Shown: positions 56,315 to 64,000 of the stretch, one piece after another
How positions within the stretch are numbered: position 1 is the first letter of the stretch
Layout: every line of letters starts with the position of its first letter
Assembly: GCF_002270415.1 (NCBI RefSeq)
Contig: NZ_NNRI01000021.1
Coordinates: 496,001-560,000 of the forward strand
Length of the DNA stretch: 64,000 nucleotides
From: Mesorhizobium sophorae
Lineage (GTDB): Bacteria > Pseudomonadota > Alphaproteobacteria > Rhizobiales > Rhizobiaceae
Reading direction: 5' to 3'
Notes under the pieces: model-generated
Told to the model about the DNA's origin: nothing
Seen by the model: only the letters and a program-made list of their open reading frames with translations
Database searches by the model: none
Made by a program: the position numbers and the translations under genes

Positions 56315-57157
56315 TCAGGTCCACCAGAGAATAAGATCCGGCCGCGCAAACCCGAAAAAGCTATTCAGCACAAGACGACGCTTTCCGTTGCCTGATTGAC
56401 CTGTAACCCCGTGGACGAATCCGCCGTCGATAAGGCCGATGTCCCCGGCCTTAAGCTGGAAGTCGCGAAAAGGAACGGTTTCGAGATAAGCTGCCGAATA
56501 GGGATAGCCTGTAGTCTCCACACCCTGCGACTTTCGGTCGGTGCCGGTCGGCTTATGGCTCCAAAGCCGCAGATTTCCACCCTCCTCGGCCATGCTGGGA
56601 TAGAAGTTGAGCGCTGCTACGATGTTGTTCGCCACCGCAGGGAGCTCGTAATCATTCCCGGCATATAGGACTTGAGCGACATCATCGTGAGGCTCCAGGG
56701 AATACGTGCCCCCGCCAGACCAGCTAAGAGCGCGACAAATATTAGCCTGCCCGTCCTCCGATCGTGCCAGTCGCAGTTCAACGCCCTGGTCGTGCAGTTC
56801 GCGCTTCAACGCGTTGAACACACCGCGGACCGGATCAACCAAATTGCCGAAAAGCCCGTCGACATACGGTCGCGCATTTCTTGCCTCTGCAAAATAGTTG
56901 GCTGCATCCTTCCTGTAGTGAGATGCGCCGACATATTCTCCTGGAACGCCATCTTTGCGCTCCTTGCGGCCAGGATTGCGAATAAAGTTGGCGGTGATCT
57001 CCTCGGCTACTTGCGTGCTGAATGCTTGCTTGATGTGCAGACCGGTGATCTCACCTTTCAAGACTGAGATGATCTCCGCAGTGCTGATCGAGCCGGTTCG
57101 TTCTCTGACCGTAAGAGGTGAAATAGCTGGCGCTTGAGATACCTGGTTAGTGTCCAT
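56315..57157 (-). CDS. 2-oxoglutarate/Fe(II)-dependent oxygenase
   Basis: 280 aa. Iron ligands H157-x-D159 in YSLEPHDDVAQVL and H249 in IDGGFVHGVTGQSG, with the 2OG-binding Arg in NGKRRLVLNSFFGF. The intact HxD argues for hydroxylation rather than halogenation. The double-stranded beta-helix core is preceded by about 140 residues. The start at 57157 has CAGGAG 9 bp upstream and overlaps the stop of the aminotransferase gene, so the two are coupled. The likely substrate is an amino acid made or used by the aminotransferase (for example a diamino acid). Substrate not readable from sequence. Confidence 0.85.
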   Translation of the reverse strand: MDTNQVSQAPAISPLTVRERTGSISTAEIISVLKGEITGLHIKQAFSTQVAEEITANFIRNPGRKERKDGVPGEYVGASHYRKDAANYFAEARNARPYVDGLFGNLVDPVRGVFNALKRELHDQGVELRLARSEDGQANICRALSWSGGGTYSLEPHDDVAQVLYAGNDYELPAVANNIVAALNFYPSMAEEGGNLRLWSHKPTGTDRKSQGVETTGYPYSAAYLETVPFRDFQLKAGDIGLIDGGFVHGVTGQSGNGKRRLVLNSFFGFARPDLILWWT

Positions 57158-58406
57158 TGGCTTGCTCCTGTAATGCGTGATCAAGGATCGCGATGCCACG
57201 ATCAAGTTCGTCATCGGTGATGGTTATCGGCGGGAGGACTTTGATGACGTCGCGGTTTGGCCCCGAAGATTCGATCAGCAATCCGTTTTCGAACGCGACA
57301 TCGTGCACACGACCCACAACCGACTGCGAACGGCACTTGAGGCCGGCCATCAGGCCCCGGCCGCGCTTCTGTTCAATGCACTTGGGAAATTTCGCAATAA
57401 GGCTGTCAAGGTGCGTTTGCAGCTTGACGGCTGTCCGCTCGACGCGTGCCGTAAACTGCTTGTCGGACCACATCTTGCACATGGCTCCTGCTGTCACGAA
57501 GGCGAGATTGTTGCCTCTGAAGGTGCCGCTATGTTCTCCGGGTTTCCATATGTCTATTTCGGGGCGGATCAAAACGATGGAAAACGGACTGCCGGAACCA
57601 CTTAAGGACTTTGACAGGCACACGATATCAGGCTCGAGTTTCGCGAACTCAAATGAGAAAAACTCGCCCGTGCGCCCCGCACCTGCCTGAATGTCGTCGA
57701 CGATCAAAAGGATGCCGTGCGTACGGCAAACGCGCTGAATTTCTGTGAGCCAGGCTGCAGATGCGGTGTTGAGGCCGCCTTCTGCCTGGATAGTCTCCAG
57801 AATGATTGCGGCTGGCTTTTCTATGCCGCTCCCCGAGTCACTCAAAACATAGTCTATGTAGCTAGCCGAATCGAAAGCCTGGTTCGGATAGCCGTCATAG
57901 GGAACACGGATCACGTCGTGGCGAGCAACGCCGCCCAGTTCCCTGGTTGACGCCGAACCCGATACGGCCAGAGCGCCGAGTGACATGCCGTGGAACGCGT
58001 TCGTGAATGCCATGACGCTCGAGCGGCCAGTATATTTTCGCGCCAGCGCCAGTGCCGCTTCATTAGCGTTTGTGCCGGTCGGCCCTGTAAACTGTATCTT
58101 GTAAGAAAGCCATCTTGGCTTCAGAATGGAATCCACAAACACTTCAATGAATTCACGCTTTGCTGCTGTATTCATATCCAGCGATAGAAGGATGTTCTCG
58201 CCGACGAGATATTCGATTGCTGGCGCAATAATGGTCGGATTGTTGTGCCCGTAGTTGAGTGCGCCGGACCCTACAAGAAAATCGATAAACGGCTTGCCGG
58301 CCTCGTCCCAGATTGTCGCACCAAGAGCCTTCGTAAAGACTGCAGGGAACGACCGCCCGTAGCGACGAACGTTAGATTCATGAGCCGTAAAAGCGTCGAT
58401 GTTCAT
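57147..58406 (-). CDS. Class III aminotransferase, diaminobutyrate-2-oxoglutarate transaminase (EctB)-like
   Basis: 419 aa. It resembles EctB/diaminobutyrate transaminases: FIDFLVGSGALNYGHNNP, QFTGPTGTNANEAALALARK, TNAFHGMSLGALAVSGS, LIVDDIQAGAGRTGEFFSFE, and the PLP lysine K266 in VCLSKSLSGSGSPFSIVLI. It would interconvert aspartate 4-semialdehyde and L-2,4-diaminobutyrate or an analogous omega-amino acid. No ectA/ectC partners are present, so ectoine itself is not made here. It overlaps a small upstream ORF by ATGA and the oxygenase by 11 bp. Confidence 0.85.
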   Translation of the reverse strand: MNIDAFTAHESNVRRYGRSFPAVFTKALGATIWDEAGKPFIDFLVGSGALNYGHNNPTIIAPAIEYLVGENILLSLDMNTAAKREFIEVFVDSILKPRWLSYKIQFTGPTGTNANEAALALARKYTGRSSVMAFTNAFHGMSLGALAVSGSASTRELGGVARHDVIRVPYDGYPNQAFDSASYIDYVLSDSGSGIEKPAAIILETIQAEGGLNTASAAWLTEIQRVCRTHGILLIVDDIQAGAGRTGEFFSFEFAKLEPDIVCLSKSLSGSGSPFSIVLIRPEIDIWKPGEHSGTFRGNNLAFVTAGAMCKMWSDKQFTARVERTAVKLQTHLDSLIAKFPKCIEQKRGRGLMAGLKCRSQSVVGRVHDVAFENGLLIESSGPNRDVIKVLPPITITDDELDRGIAILDHALQEQANGH

Positions 58407-58657
58407 CCTAATATCCTTGTATGAGCGTCGAGTTCAACGACAGAGGGATTAAATCCATTTGGTTGGTCACTTTGTGTTTCCTGGACATTAGACGAGTCCG
58501 GACGAAACGCTGGACGGTCGGTGACTTCCAGCAAATCTACTTGTGATGCGAACATGCTCCTCAAAAATTCTTTCACACAATAGCGACCGGACCTGTGCGG
58601 CAGCTCAGCTGCTGTCAGACGCACTTCGAAACCTACCTTCGTCGCGTTGCTCTGCAT
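58403..58657 (-). CDS. Unknown small protein (84 aa) coupled to the aminotransferase gene
   Basis: Reads MQSNATKVGFEVRLTAAELP, HRSGRYCVKEFLRSMFASQV, ending DAHTRILG; the TGA overlaps the aminotransferase ATG. No family recognised. The end-to-start overlap suggests a real first gene of the three-gene operon. It could also be the remnant of a longer gene. Start choice is uncertain (another ATG at 58675). Confidence 0.5.
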   Translation of the reverse strand: MQSNATKVGFEVRLTAAELPHRSGRYCVKEFLRSMFASQVDLLEVTDRPAFRPDSSNVQETQSDQPNGFNPSVVELDAHTRILG

Positions 58658-58854
58658 TCGATATCTCTCGGTCAATGCGTTGGAACGAACTCCGTTTTAG
58701 AGTTTTCGGGCAGGCGTCTATACTACGGCATCTGGTAGTTGACGCACCTGCTTGTGGCCCACCAAGCGCCTGCCAGTCAGTGTCTGCTCCAAAAAGAAGT
58801 GAGTGATTTCAGCGGGTTGTGATTCTGTCGGATTGCTGAGATTCGACGGAGATC

Positions 58855-59190
58855 ATGATGCCCTGGACCGAAACCACCCGCCCTCACTATGAACGGCGCT
58901 GCCCTCGCTACGCAAGCGACCTGACGGACGCGGAGTGGGCGCTGATCGAGCCGCTGATGCCGGCGCCGAACCGGATCGGCCGGCCGCGGAAGACGGACCT
59001 GCGCGAAGTCGTGAACTCGCTGCTTTACATGGCTTCGTCGGGCGGAGCATGGCGGCTTCTGCCCAAGGACTTCCCACCGTTCTCGACGGTGCAGAAATAC
59101 TTCTGGCACTGGCGCGACGAAGGATTGCTGCGCGCCATCAACAACGAACTCGTCATGGCGGCGCGCGAACGTCGTTGCGTTGTGTCGTAG
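58855..59190 (+). pseudogene. IS5-family transposase, N-terminal fragment
   Basis: MPWTETTRPHYERRCPRYAS, DLTDAEWALIEPLMPAPNRI, GRPRKTDLREVVNSLLYMAS, SGGAWRLLPKDFPPFSTVQK then YFWHWRDEGLL: the first 105 residues of an IS5-type transposase (first ORF of the two-frame kind). Breaks off at about 59180 in AT-rich DNA. Confidence 0.82.
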
Positions 59191-59436
59191 ATTTATATTT
59201 TACGCAAGTTGTTTATATATTGTCGATATATTAAAGTTTTGGCTTTAGTATTTATATTAATCCATTTCTATGACCTCCTTGAAAGTATATAATATAAGGC
59301 GCTTGCGAACGAACTCGATCATCTTCGTGTTGAGGCAATCAACCGCTGACTCCCTCGGTTTGCCGGACGGCCCTCGAACGAACTTGGCGGCGTATCGCCG
59401 TCACGGCAGCGCGGCGTAATCGCAATCTGTCGAGCA
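59191..59436. other. AT-rich spacer downstream of acdS
   Basis: Much more AT-rich than its surroundings at 59191-59300 (TATATATTGTCGATATATTA and similar). No gene. It marks a junction between transposon debris and the acdS-nif segment. Confidence 0.5.
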
Positions 59437-60447
59437 TCAGCCGTCGCGGAAGGTGTAGCCATAACCGTTGATAGCCGGTGCGCCGCCGAGATGCGCGTAG
59501 AGGATCCTCGATCCTTCCGGAAAGAAGCCTTTCTGGACGAGGTCGATCATCCCTTGCATCGATTTGCCTTCATAAATGGGATCGGTAATCATGCCCTCGA
59601 GCCGCGCGCATAGACGGATCGCCTCCTTGGTTTCCTGGGACGGGATGCCATAACGCGGGTGGGCGTAGTCTTCCAGCAACACCACGTCATCCTCGACAGG
59701 TTCCGTTCCGAGCTCGACGAGCGTTGCTGTGTGTTGGGCAATGCTGAGCACTTGCGCCCTGGTCATTTCGGGCATGGCAGAGGCATCGATACCGATCACT
59801 GTGCGCTGTCGGTTATCTTCTGCGAACCCGACGAGCATGTTGGCATACGTTGAACCGGTGACCGTGCAAACGACAATGTAGTCGAAAGCAAACCCAAGCT
59901 GTTTCTCCTGGGCGCGAACCTCTTCTGCGAAGCCCACATAGCCCAGACCGTCATTGGGGTGGACAGAGGCGCCGGCGGATATCGCATACGGTCTGCCACC
60001 CCTCGCCTTGACCTCATAGAGCGCCTTTTTCCCAACTGTGACGGATGCCAATGTCGAAGCCGCGTCGACCGGGCGCACCTCTGCTCCCATGATGCGGCTC
60101 AAGAGAATATTGCCGACCCGGTCATAGACGGCATCCTCATGGGGAACCCAGATCTCCTGAACCAGGAGGCATTTCATGCCGGTCTTGGCGGCAACCGCGG
60201 CGACCATGCGGGTATGGCTTGACTGCACGCCGCCGATGGTGACGAGCGTGTCGGCATCCGACGCGATCGCATCGGGGACGATGTATTCGAGCTTGCGCAG
60301 CTTGTTTCCGCCGAATGCGAGACCTGAGTTGCAGTCCTCCCCGGCGTAGATTTCCACCTTGCCCCCGAGATGCTTGCCGAGTCGTTCGAGCTTCTCGATG
60401 GGCGTGGGTCCAAAGGTGAGCGGGTAGCGTTCGAACTTTTCCAGCAT
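59437..60447 (-). CDS. acdS: 1-aminocyclopropane-1-carboxylate (ACC) deaminase
   Basis: 336-aa PLP enzyme cleaving the ethylene precursor ACC to 2-oxobutyrate and ammonia. Residues used to separate true AcdS from D-cysteine desulfhydrase are all present with a -2 offset: K49 (GGNKLRK), S76 (GGVQSSHT), Y292-E293 (DPIYEGKSM) and L320 (AHLGGAPA). In rhizobia it lowers ethylene in nodules and in Mesorhizobium is often NifA-dependent. I found no convincing NifA site or sigma-54 promoter upstream. AGAAGAC precedes the ATG. Confidence 0.95.
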   Translation of the reverse strand: MLEKFERYPLTFGPTPIEKLERLGKHLGGKVEIYAGEDCNSGLAFGGNKLRKLEYIVPDAIASDADTLVTIGGVQSSHTRMVAAVAAKTGMKCLLVQEIWVPHEDAVYDRVGNILLSRIMGAEVRPVDAASTLASVTVGKKALYEVKARGGRPYAISAGASVHPNDGLGYVGFAEEVRAQEKQLGFAFDYIVVCTVTGSTYANMLVGFAEDNRQRTVIGIDASAMPEMTRAQVLSIAQHTATLVELGTEPVEDDVVLLEDYAHPRYGIPSQETKEAIRLCARLEGMITDPIYEGKSMQGMIDLVQKGFFPEGSRILYAHLGGAPAINGYGYTFRDG

Positions 60448-60905
60448 GTCTTCTCCAGCTACGGTGATCGAGCTGAGACCAGCTCCGATCGGTCATTCGA
60501 AGGCGCCGTTTTATTGAGGCCGGCCGGACTCTCGGACGTTGCAGAAAAGCTCATCATAGTTTCCAGCGCGCGTCGTAGTAATCGAGACGAAGCAACTCGC
60601 ATGCCGGTGTTCTGTGACGGCTATTGTGTGTCCGCGGTACCAAACAGCTGCATCTCTCGCCGTTGGACGACCCAGGATGCGGTCACATCGTCACATCTGC
60701 CATTTCAAGCGCACCTATTTTGAACAATCAGCTTAATGCCCTGATTGACCCAAAGTGGCGTGAGATTGACGTCTGAGCTAGTCACTGCGCAACAGAGCAG
60801 CGATGTGCCGCCCATCGAAACGAGCTGAGGCACATTCGAAAGTTCATCCCTCATCTCGTCATGGTCTGACGACTGGTTTCGAACTTCCTTCCCCTGTCGA
60901 AATGC
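60448..60905. other. Intergenic between exoX-like gene and acdS
   Basis: 458 bp without a supported gene. It presumably holds the acdS promoter. I looked for TGT-N10-ACA and GG-N10-GC elements on the minus strand and saw none that were convincing. Confidence 0.4.
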
Positions 60906-61118
60906 TCAGTCCTTTTTCACCCGCTCTCTACAAGCGCAGTTGGACCGCCAGACCAGAAAGAGCAAGCTTGCAAAATAGACCATCTGAAGCAGCAGCGAGC
61001 AGGCCAGCGTCGTGACGATTGCCAGTCGGACAGAATGCGAGGCGAAGTAGACAGTCACAGCGTTGCTGCAGAGAACCAGCACCAGGACGCGAAAAAAAGT
61101 TCTAAAAGGCAACGCCAT
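60906..61118 (-). CDS. ExoX-like exopolysaccharide production repressor
   Basis: 70 aa from the ATG at 61118 (GAGGAGA upstream). Two hydrophobic helices: FFRVLVLVLCSNAVTVYFAS and LACSLLLQMVYFASLLFLVW, with a short basic/Cys tail. The pattern and length match the ExoX/PsiA-type small inner-membrane inhibitors of exopolysaccharide synthesis, one of which (y4xQ) sits in the NGR234 symbiotic plasmid. In the actual DNA the preceding fdxB frame runs into this gene because of a frameshift. Confidence 0.72.
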   Translation of the reverse strand: MALPFRTFFRVLVLVLCSNAVTVYFASHSVRLAIVTTLACSLLLQMVYFASLLFLVWRSNCACRERVKKD

Positions 61119-61140
61119 TCTCCTCGTTTGTCTCGTCATG

Positions 61141-61457
61141 TCATGCCGCGACCTGGTCGGCCGCGACATGGTCTGACAGTTCTTCGGGCAGACGCGGGCG
61201 CAGGCTCCGCAGCCAATGCAGCGGCCGGCATGGTCGACCACCATGATCATGCGATTGAGCTCGCCATCGAAGTCATCGTCCTTGCCGTCGCACGCACCGA
61301 GGATTTCACCGGCGTCATCGACGCCGTAAAGATGCATGACCCGGCGCGAGCAGACTTTAAAACAGCGGCCGCAGCCGATGCAGGTCGCGCCGTCGATAGC
61401 GGTCAGATATTGCGGCATCCCATAGGAGCCATCGCGGGTGACGAAAGTGCTACTCAT
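61141..61457 (-). CDS. fdxB: Ferredoxin III, nif-specific (FdxB), probable 3' frameshift
   Basis: About 100-aa 2[4Fe-4S] ferredoxin: TCIGCGRCFKVCSRRVMHLY and CIGCGACARVCPKNCQ, start MSSTFVTRDGSYGMPQYLTA. Electron carrier to nitrogenase or its assembly. The usual C-terminus THVAADQVAA-stop is readable in the -1 neighbouring frame after CQ (TGA at 61141-61143). In the given sequence one base is missing at about 61170, so translation instead runs on through the exoX-like gene to 60906 (183 aa total). It overlaps the DUF683 gene by ATGA. Confidence 0.88.
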
Positions 61458-61657
61458 GGTGAACTCTCCAACGCGGCGAGATCTCTCTTGGCAGCATCCA
61501 GCTCGGCAAACACGTCGAACGTTTTCTCGGCGACTACCTTGATTTCGGTCCAGTTAACCGGGAGGTCTTCAGCTAGGTCGTGCAATTCCATCTTCGCATT
61601 TTCCGCGCGCGATTGCAGTTTGCGGACCTTTCTCTGCAACTCATCAAGCCCTGACAT
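61454..61657 (-). CDS. Nif-associated CCE_0567/DUF683 family protein
   Basis: 67 aa helical hairpin: LDELQRKVRKLQSRAENAKM, ELHDLAEDLPVNWTEIKVVA, ending AAKRDLAALESSP. The family is found between nifX/DUF269 and fdxB genes in nitrogen fixers, and binds metal in a cyanobacterial member. GAGGAATGGGATC precedes the ATG, and the stop overlaps the fdxB start. Upstream nifX and DUF269 genes are missing here. Confidence 0.88.
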   Translation of the reverse strand: MSGLDELQRKVRKLQSRAENAKMELHDLAEDLPVNWTEIKVVAEKTFDVFAELDAAKRDLAALESSP

Positions 61658-61933
61658 GATCCCATTCCTCGAAAATCATTCATCGCGCTGATGCCGCGTC
61701 GGGAACAGCGGCGGTCGCATAGGACCAGTTTCGTGCCGGCCTCGGCGCGCTCCGATCCGGCGGCAAGGCGGACCCCCACTACACTTGGCGAAGGGTTTTG
61801 AACCGAACGACCAACCGCCGGCCATCAAAAACATGCGCGCCGATGCGCCCACGGCTCATCTCCATCATCGGCGGTGCCATTAGATCCGGTGCACTACGGA
61901 GTCGAAAAGGATGACCTTTCAGTGCCGCCACCA
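61658..61933. other. Upstream of DUF683, possible tail of a lost nif gene
   Basis: 276 bp. A minus-strand frame without a start ends ...NWSYATAAVPDAASAR-stop 30 bp before the DUF683 ATG and may be the last codons of a lost upstream nif gene. Not enough to name it. Confidence 0.35.
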
Positions 61934-62398
61934 TCAGGCTGCCTCGACGTCCGTCAGCGCTTTCTCCAAGATATCGTTGATCGGCCTGGAGAGGTCCGCT
62001 GCCGCCATGATGGTGAGTGCTTGGAATTCCCTGGCCTGCTCCACACACATCTCAGCACTCTGGCGCAAGAAGTTCGACTGCAGCTCGATAGCCTCCGACG
62101 GCGCCTTCGCGCCAACCAACGCCTGCAGATGCGAGAAGGCGGCCTCGGCGTTGGTCCGCAATAGAGCGACCGTCTCCAGCGACAGTTCGTTGCGGACGGC
62201 TCTTGCGCTTTGGAAGATGGTTTTGAGCATTCTCCCGGCGTCTTCAGCATCCGACGCAAATTTGACAAGAGCTCCTGTCGACCGCTCGGTCGTTTCTTCG
62301 GCGACTGCATGGAGATGACCGGAGGTTTTGGCAGGGTCTAATGCCAGGACGCAGGCAGTTCGATCCTTCTCGCCAGCTTTGTCTTCGGTCCTGGCCAT
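61934..62398 (-). CDS. Phasin family protein
   Basis: 154 aa from the ATG at 62398 (AAGGAGAACGAA upstream). Phasin_2-type helices: FASDAEDAGRMLKTIFQSAR, VALLRTNAEAAFSHLQALVG, SNFLRQSAEMCVEQAREFQA and LSRPINDILEKALTDVEAA. Coats polyhydroxybutyrate granules. In-frame extension upstream to 62566 is possible but lacks a ribosome site. Adjacent to nif and stress genes, it fits a bacteroid carbon-storage role. Confidence 0.88.
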   Translation of the reverse strand: MARTEDKAGEKDRTACVLALDPAKTSGHLHAVAEETTERSTGALVKFASDAEDAGRMLKTIFQSARAVRNELSLETVALLRTNAEAAFSHLQALVGAKAPSEAIELQSNFLRQSAEMCVEQAREFQALTIMAAADLSRPINDILEKALTDVEAA

Positions 62399-63090
62399 TT
62401 CGTTCTCCTTCTGCTCGACCATTGCCTTGGCGGCCAAGCTCTTTGCATTGCCCTGTGGCTCCGTCCGGTTGAGCTGGCCGGAGCCGATCTTTCGTATGTC
62501 CACGCGTTTTTGACTATATCGGCGCACGGGGAACGGCATAAAACCAGTCTTACGGACACGACGCATTGAACCTTAGCATATAAGGTAAGCGCGATAATTA
62601 ATTGTTGTGTTAAATTATTTAAGCAATAATTGCATTTGTTATTTATATTTTAAATCGTTTCAGTTGCATATCATTTGTAACGCACCCGTTATTTTTGTTA
62701 CAGCGAAGGCGATACGAACATGCCGTTGCCGCCAAACCCTTGACCAGATGCCCCAGCACAAGAAAAAGGGAATGATCCCGCACATTCAGCCGTCCGGCTT
62801 CTGGGGCGAACATTCCGGATGTAAAGACGCCAAGGTGCAAGGCTGATTTCAACGCACTTCTAAGCCGCCGATATGGAGTGGATCTCCCTGGTGAACTGCC
62901 CTGATGACACCTCGGAGAAAGTCGCGGCGAACCTGTGCGCACGAAGCCTCGCGAATTGCAGCACATGGACGTTGCCCGGCCAGGCCGCGTCACATTGATC
63001 CTCCCGGTCGAAAGGCCTCACTGGCTTCTTCAAACGGACCTGCGGCATCAGGCGCACAAGGAACGGTCCCGATGAGCAGTCCGAACCCGG
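62399..63090. other. Long intergenic region upstream of phasin
   Basis: 692 bp. AT-rich at 62580-62700. It contains an inverted repeat TGTAAC-N15-GTTACA at 62676-62702, about 280 bp upstream of the phasin gene. The right half (62710-63090) has weak open frames without family matches and is the 3' flank of the stress-protein gene. No gene supported. Confidence 0.45.
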
Positions 63091-63978
63091 TCAGCGAGCC
63101 AGAAACAGCGGCAAGGCCGGCTTCCCAACGATCCATCTCGTGACGCCGCCAAAGAGCCGCTCGCGCAGCCGGCGGCTTCCGTAAGCGCCCATGACGATCA
63201 TGTCGGCAGACGTGTCGATTGCGTGCTGCGCAAGCACCGCGGTCGCAGGTTTGCCGGCGCTCGGCAGCCGGTCGACCGCCACCCGAGCACCGTGCCGGGT
63301 GAGATAGGCTGCAATGTCGGCTCCGGGCTCCGCGCCGTTTGCGTTGCAGGTTGGCTCCGGATCGACGAGTGTGACACGAACTTCCTCAGCCCGGGACAAG
63401 ATATCCAGCGCTTCCCGAACCGCACGGGACGCCTCTGCTCGCGAATCCCAGCAGACCACCACGCGCCGTGGCGATAGTGTCGCCTCAGCGCCCTTCGGCA
63501 CAACAAGCACCGGCTTTCCCGTATCGAACAAGCTGCCGTTGACGACAGAAGGTCCAAGATGATCATCGTTGAGAAGTGCGGGTCCGACGATCGTGAGGTC
63601 GGCGCAGAGCGCCCGCTGTCGCACCGCGTCACCGACGCTGGCCTGATCGCAGTAGTCGGTATCGACGTCATAGCAAAGCCACATTGCTCTTAGCAGCGTC
63701 CGAATTTCCCTGGCTGTTTTTTCCAGTGTGGCCATGTCCTGTGAGAATCTCTCGATCTGCCTATACCGTTTTTCCAGTCTGGCGATAGCCTGTGCGCGTT
63801 GTCCAGGCCACTCGTGGATGCCATCGCCGAGTGGCGGAGACGCCATAACGAGCGGCGGAGGCGACATCACCAGAACCGAAAGATACGCCCCAACTTCGGC
63901 ACACAAGGTGGCAGCTATTCTGACGTCCTGATCGCCATGGTCTGACCCCGTCACATTGAGTACGCTTCTGAAAGTCAT
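63091..63978 (-). CDS. Universal stress protein, tandem UspA domains
   Basis: 295 aa, two Usp domains. The first is degenerate (MTFRSVLNVTGSDHGDQDVR to KPVLVVPKGA). The second starts RRVVVCWDSRAEASRAVREA and ends with the ATP-binding motif MGAYGSRRLRERLFGG. In rhizobia such proteins are commonly induced under low oxygen in nodules. Only 22 bp of upstream sequence lie in the window, so a FixK site cannot be checked. Confidence 0.9.
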   Translation of the reverse strand: MTFRSVLNVTGSDHGDQDVRIAATLCAEVGAYLSVLVMSPPPLVMASPPLGDGIHEWPGQRAQAIARLEKRYRQIERFSQDMATLEKTAREIRTLLRAMWLCYDVDTDYCDQASVGDAVRQRALCADLTIVGPALLNDDHLGPSVVNGSLFDTGKPVLVVPKGAEATLSPRRVVVCWDSRAEASRAVREALDILSRAEEVRVTLVDPEPTCNANGAEPGADIAAYLTRHGARVAVDRLPSAGKPATAVLAQHAIDTSADMIVMGAYGSRRLRERLFGGVTRWIVGKPALPLFLAR

Positions 63979-64000
63979 TTGACTGCTTCTTTCTGAACAT

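Noticed and set aside
57147..58406. Ectoine biosynthesis operon
   Set aside because: Only an EctB-like aminotransferase is present. No EctA, EctC or EctD family proteins are nearby, and the oxygenase is not PhyH-like.
60448..60800. NifA/sigma-54 control elements upstream of acdS
   Set aside because: TGT and ACA triplets occur but not with 10-bp spacing, and no GG-N10-GC pair in the right orientation was convincing.

Overview
The window looks like a symbiosis island or symbiotic plasmid of a Rhizobiales nodulating bacterium (Mesorhizobium-like, with Sinorhizobium or Rhizobium possible). It is GC-rich. It carries ACC deaminase, a nif-type ferredoxin (fdxB), a nif-associated DUF683 protein, an ExoX-like exopolysaccharide repressor, a phasin, amino-acid and peptide ABC importers, and a very high load of insertion sequences. 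No tRNA, rRNA or CRISPR array was recognised.

Layout. (1) 1-7805, minus strand: a creatinase/ectoine-hydrolase-like M24 protein, a serine beta-lactamase-fold hydrolase and a Dpp/Opp-type importer. (2) 8265-13423: a truncated FAD oxidoreductase, an ISKra4-family IS, and an istB remnant split by a serine-recombinase element. (3) 13424-23627, minus strand: a polar amino-acid ABC importer, D-serine ammonia-lyase, and aldehyde dehydrogenase, DapA-family and proline-racemase-family enzymes matching a hydroxyproline degradation set. (4) 23808-36128: a nested mobile stack. An IS1380-family element is split by IS110-family material, which is split by an IS91-like element and a Recombinase-In-Trio (RIT) element. 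A group II intron sits at the far end of the IS1380. (5) 36274-38381: a FAD amino-acid dehydrogenase (HypO-like) and a GntR/FCD regulator. (6) 38616-44809: IS6, an ISKra4 fragment, an ATP-grasp ligase, and a second IS1380 with an identical group II intron. (7) 45093-50450, plus strand: a compact operon of unknown pathway (atypical SDR, small protein, SDR, DRE-TIM aldolase, phosphoserine-aminotransferase/HAD fusion). (8) 51049-56082: a second GntR regulator and an IS6 split by a complete IS21 with 5-bp target duplication. (9) 56315-58657: a 2OG-Fe(II) oxygenase, a class III aminotransferase and a small ORF. (10) 58855-63978: an IS5 fragment, acdS, exoX-like, fdxB, DUF683, phasin and a universal stress protein.

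How the genes fit together. A palindromic element, CGACA-N3/4-TGTCG, lies 40-140 bp upstream of the M24 gene, the amino-acid binding protein, the DapA-family gene, the epimerase (degenerate), the FAD dehydrogenase and the first SDR of the unknown operon. Two GntR/FCD regulators (plus one pseudogene) encoded among them are the obvious candidates to bind it. I infer one dispersed regulon: uptake and breakdown of hydroxyproline or D-amino acids and related N-substituted compounds, together with a previously uncharacterised operon. It has been broken up by mobile elements; a second epimerase survives only as its last codons, and a second FAD oxidoreductase only as its C-terminal half.
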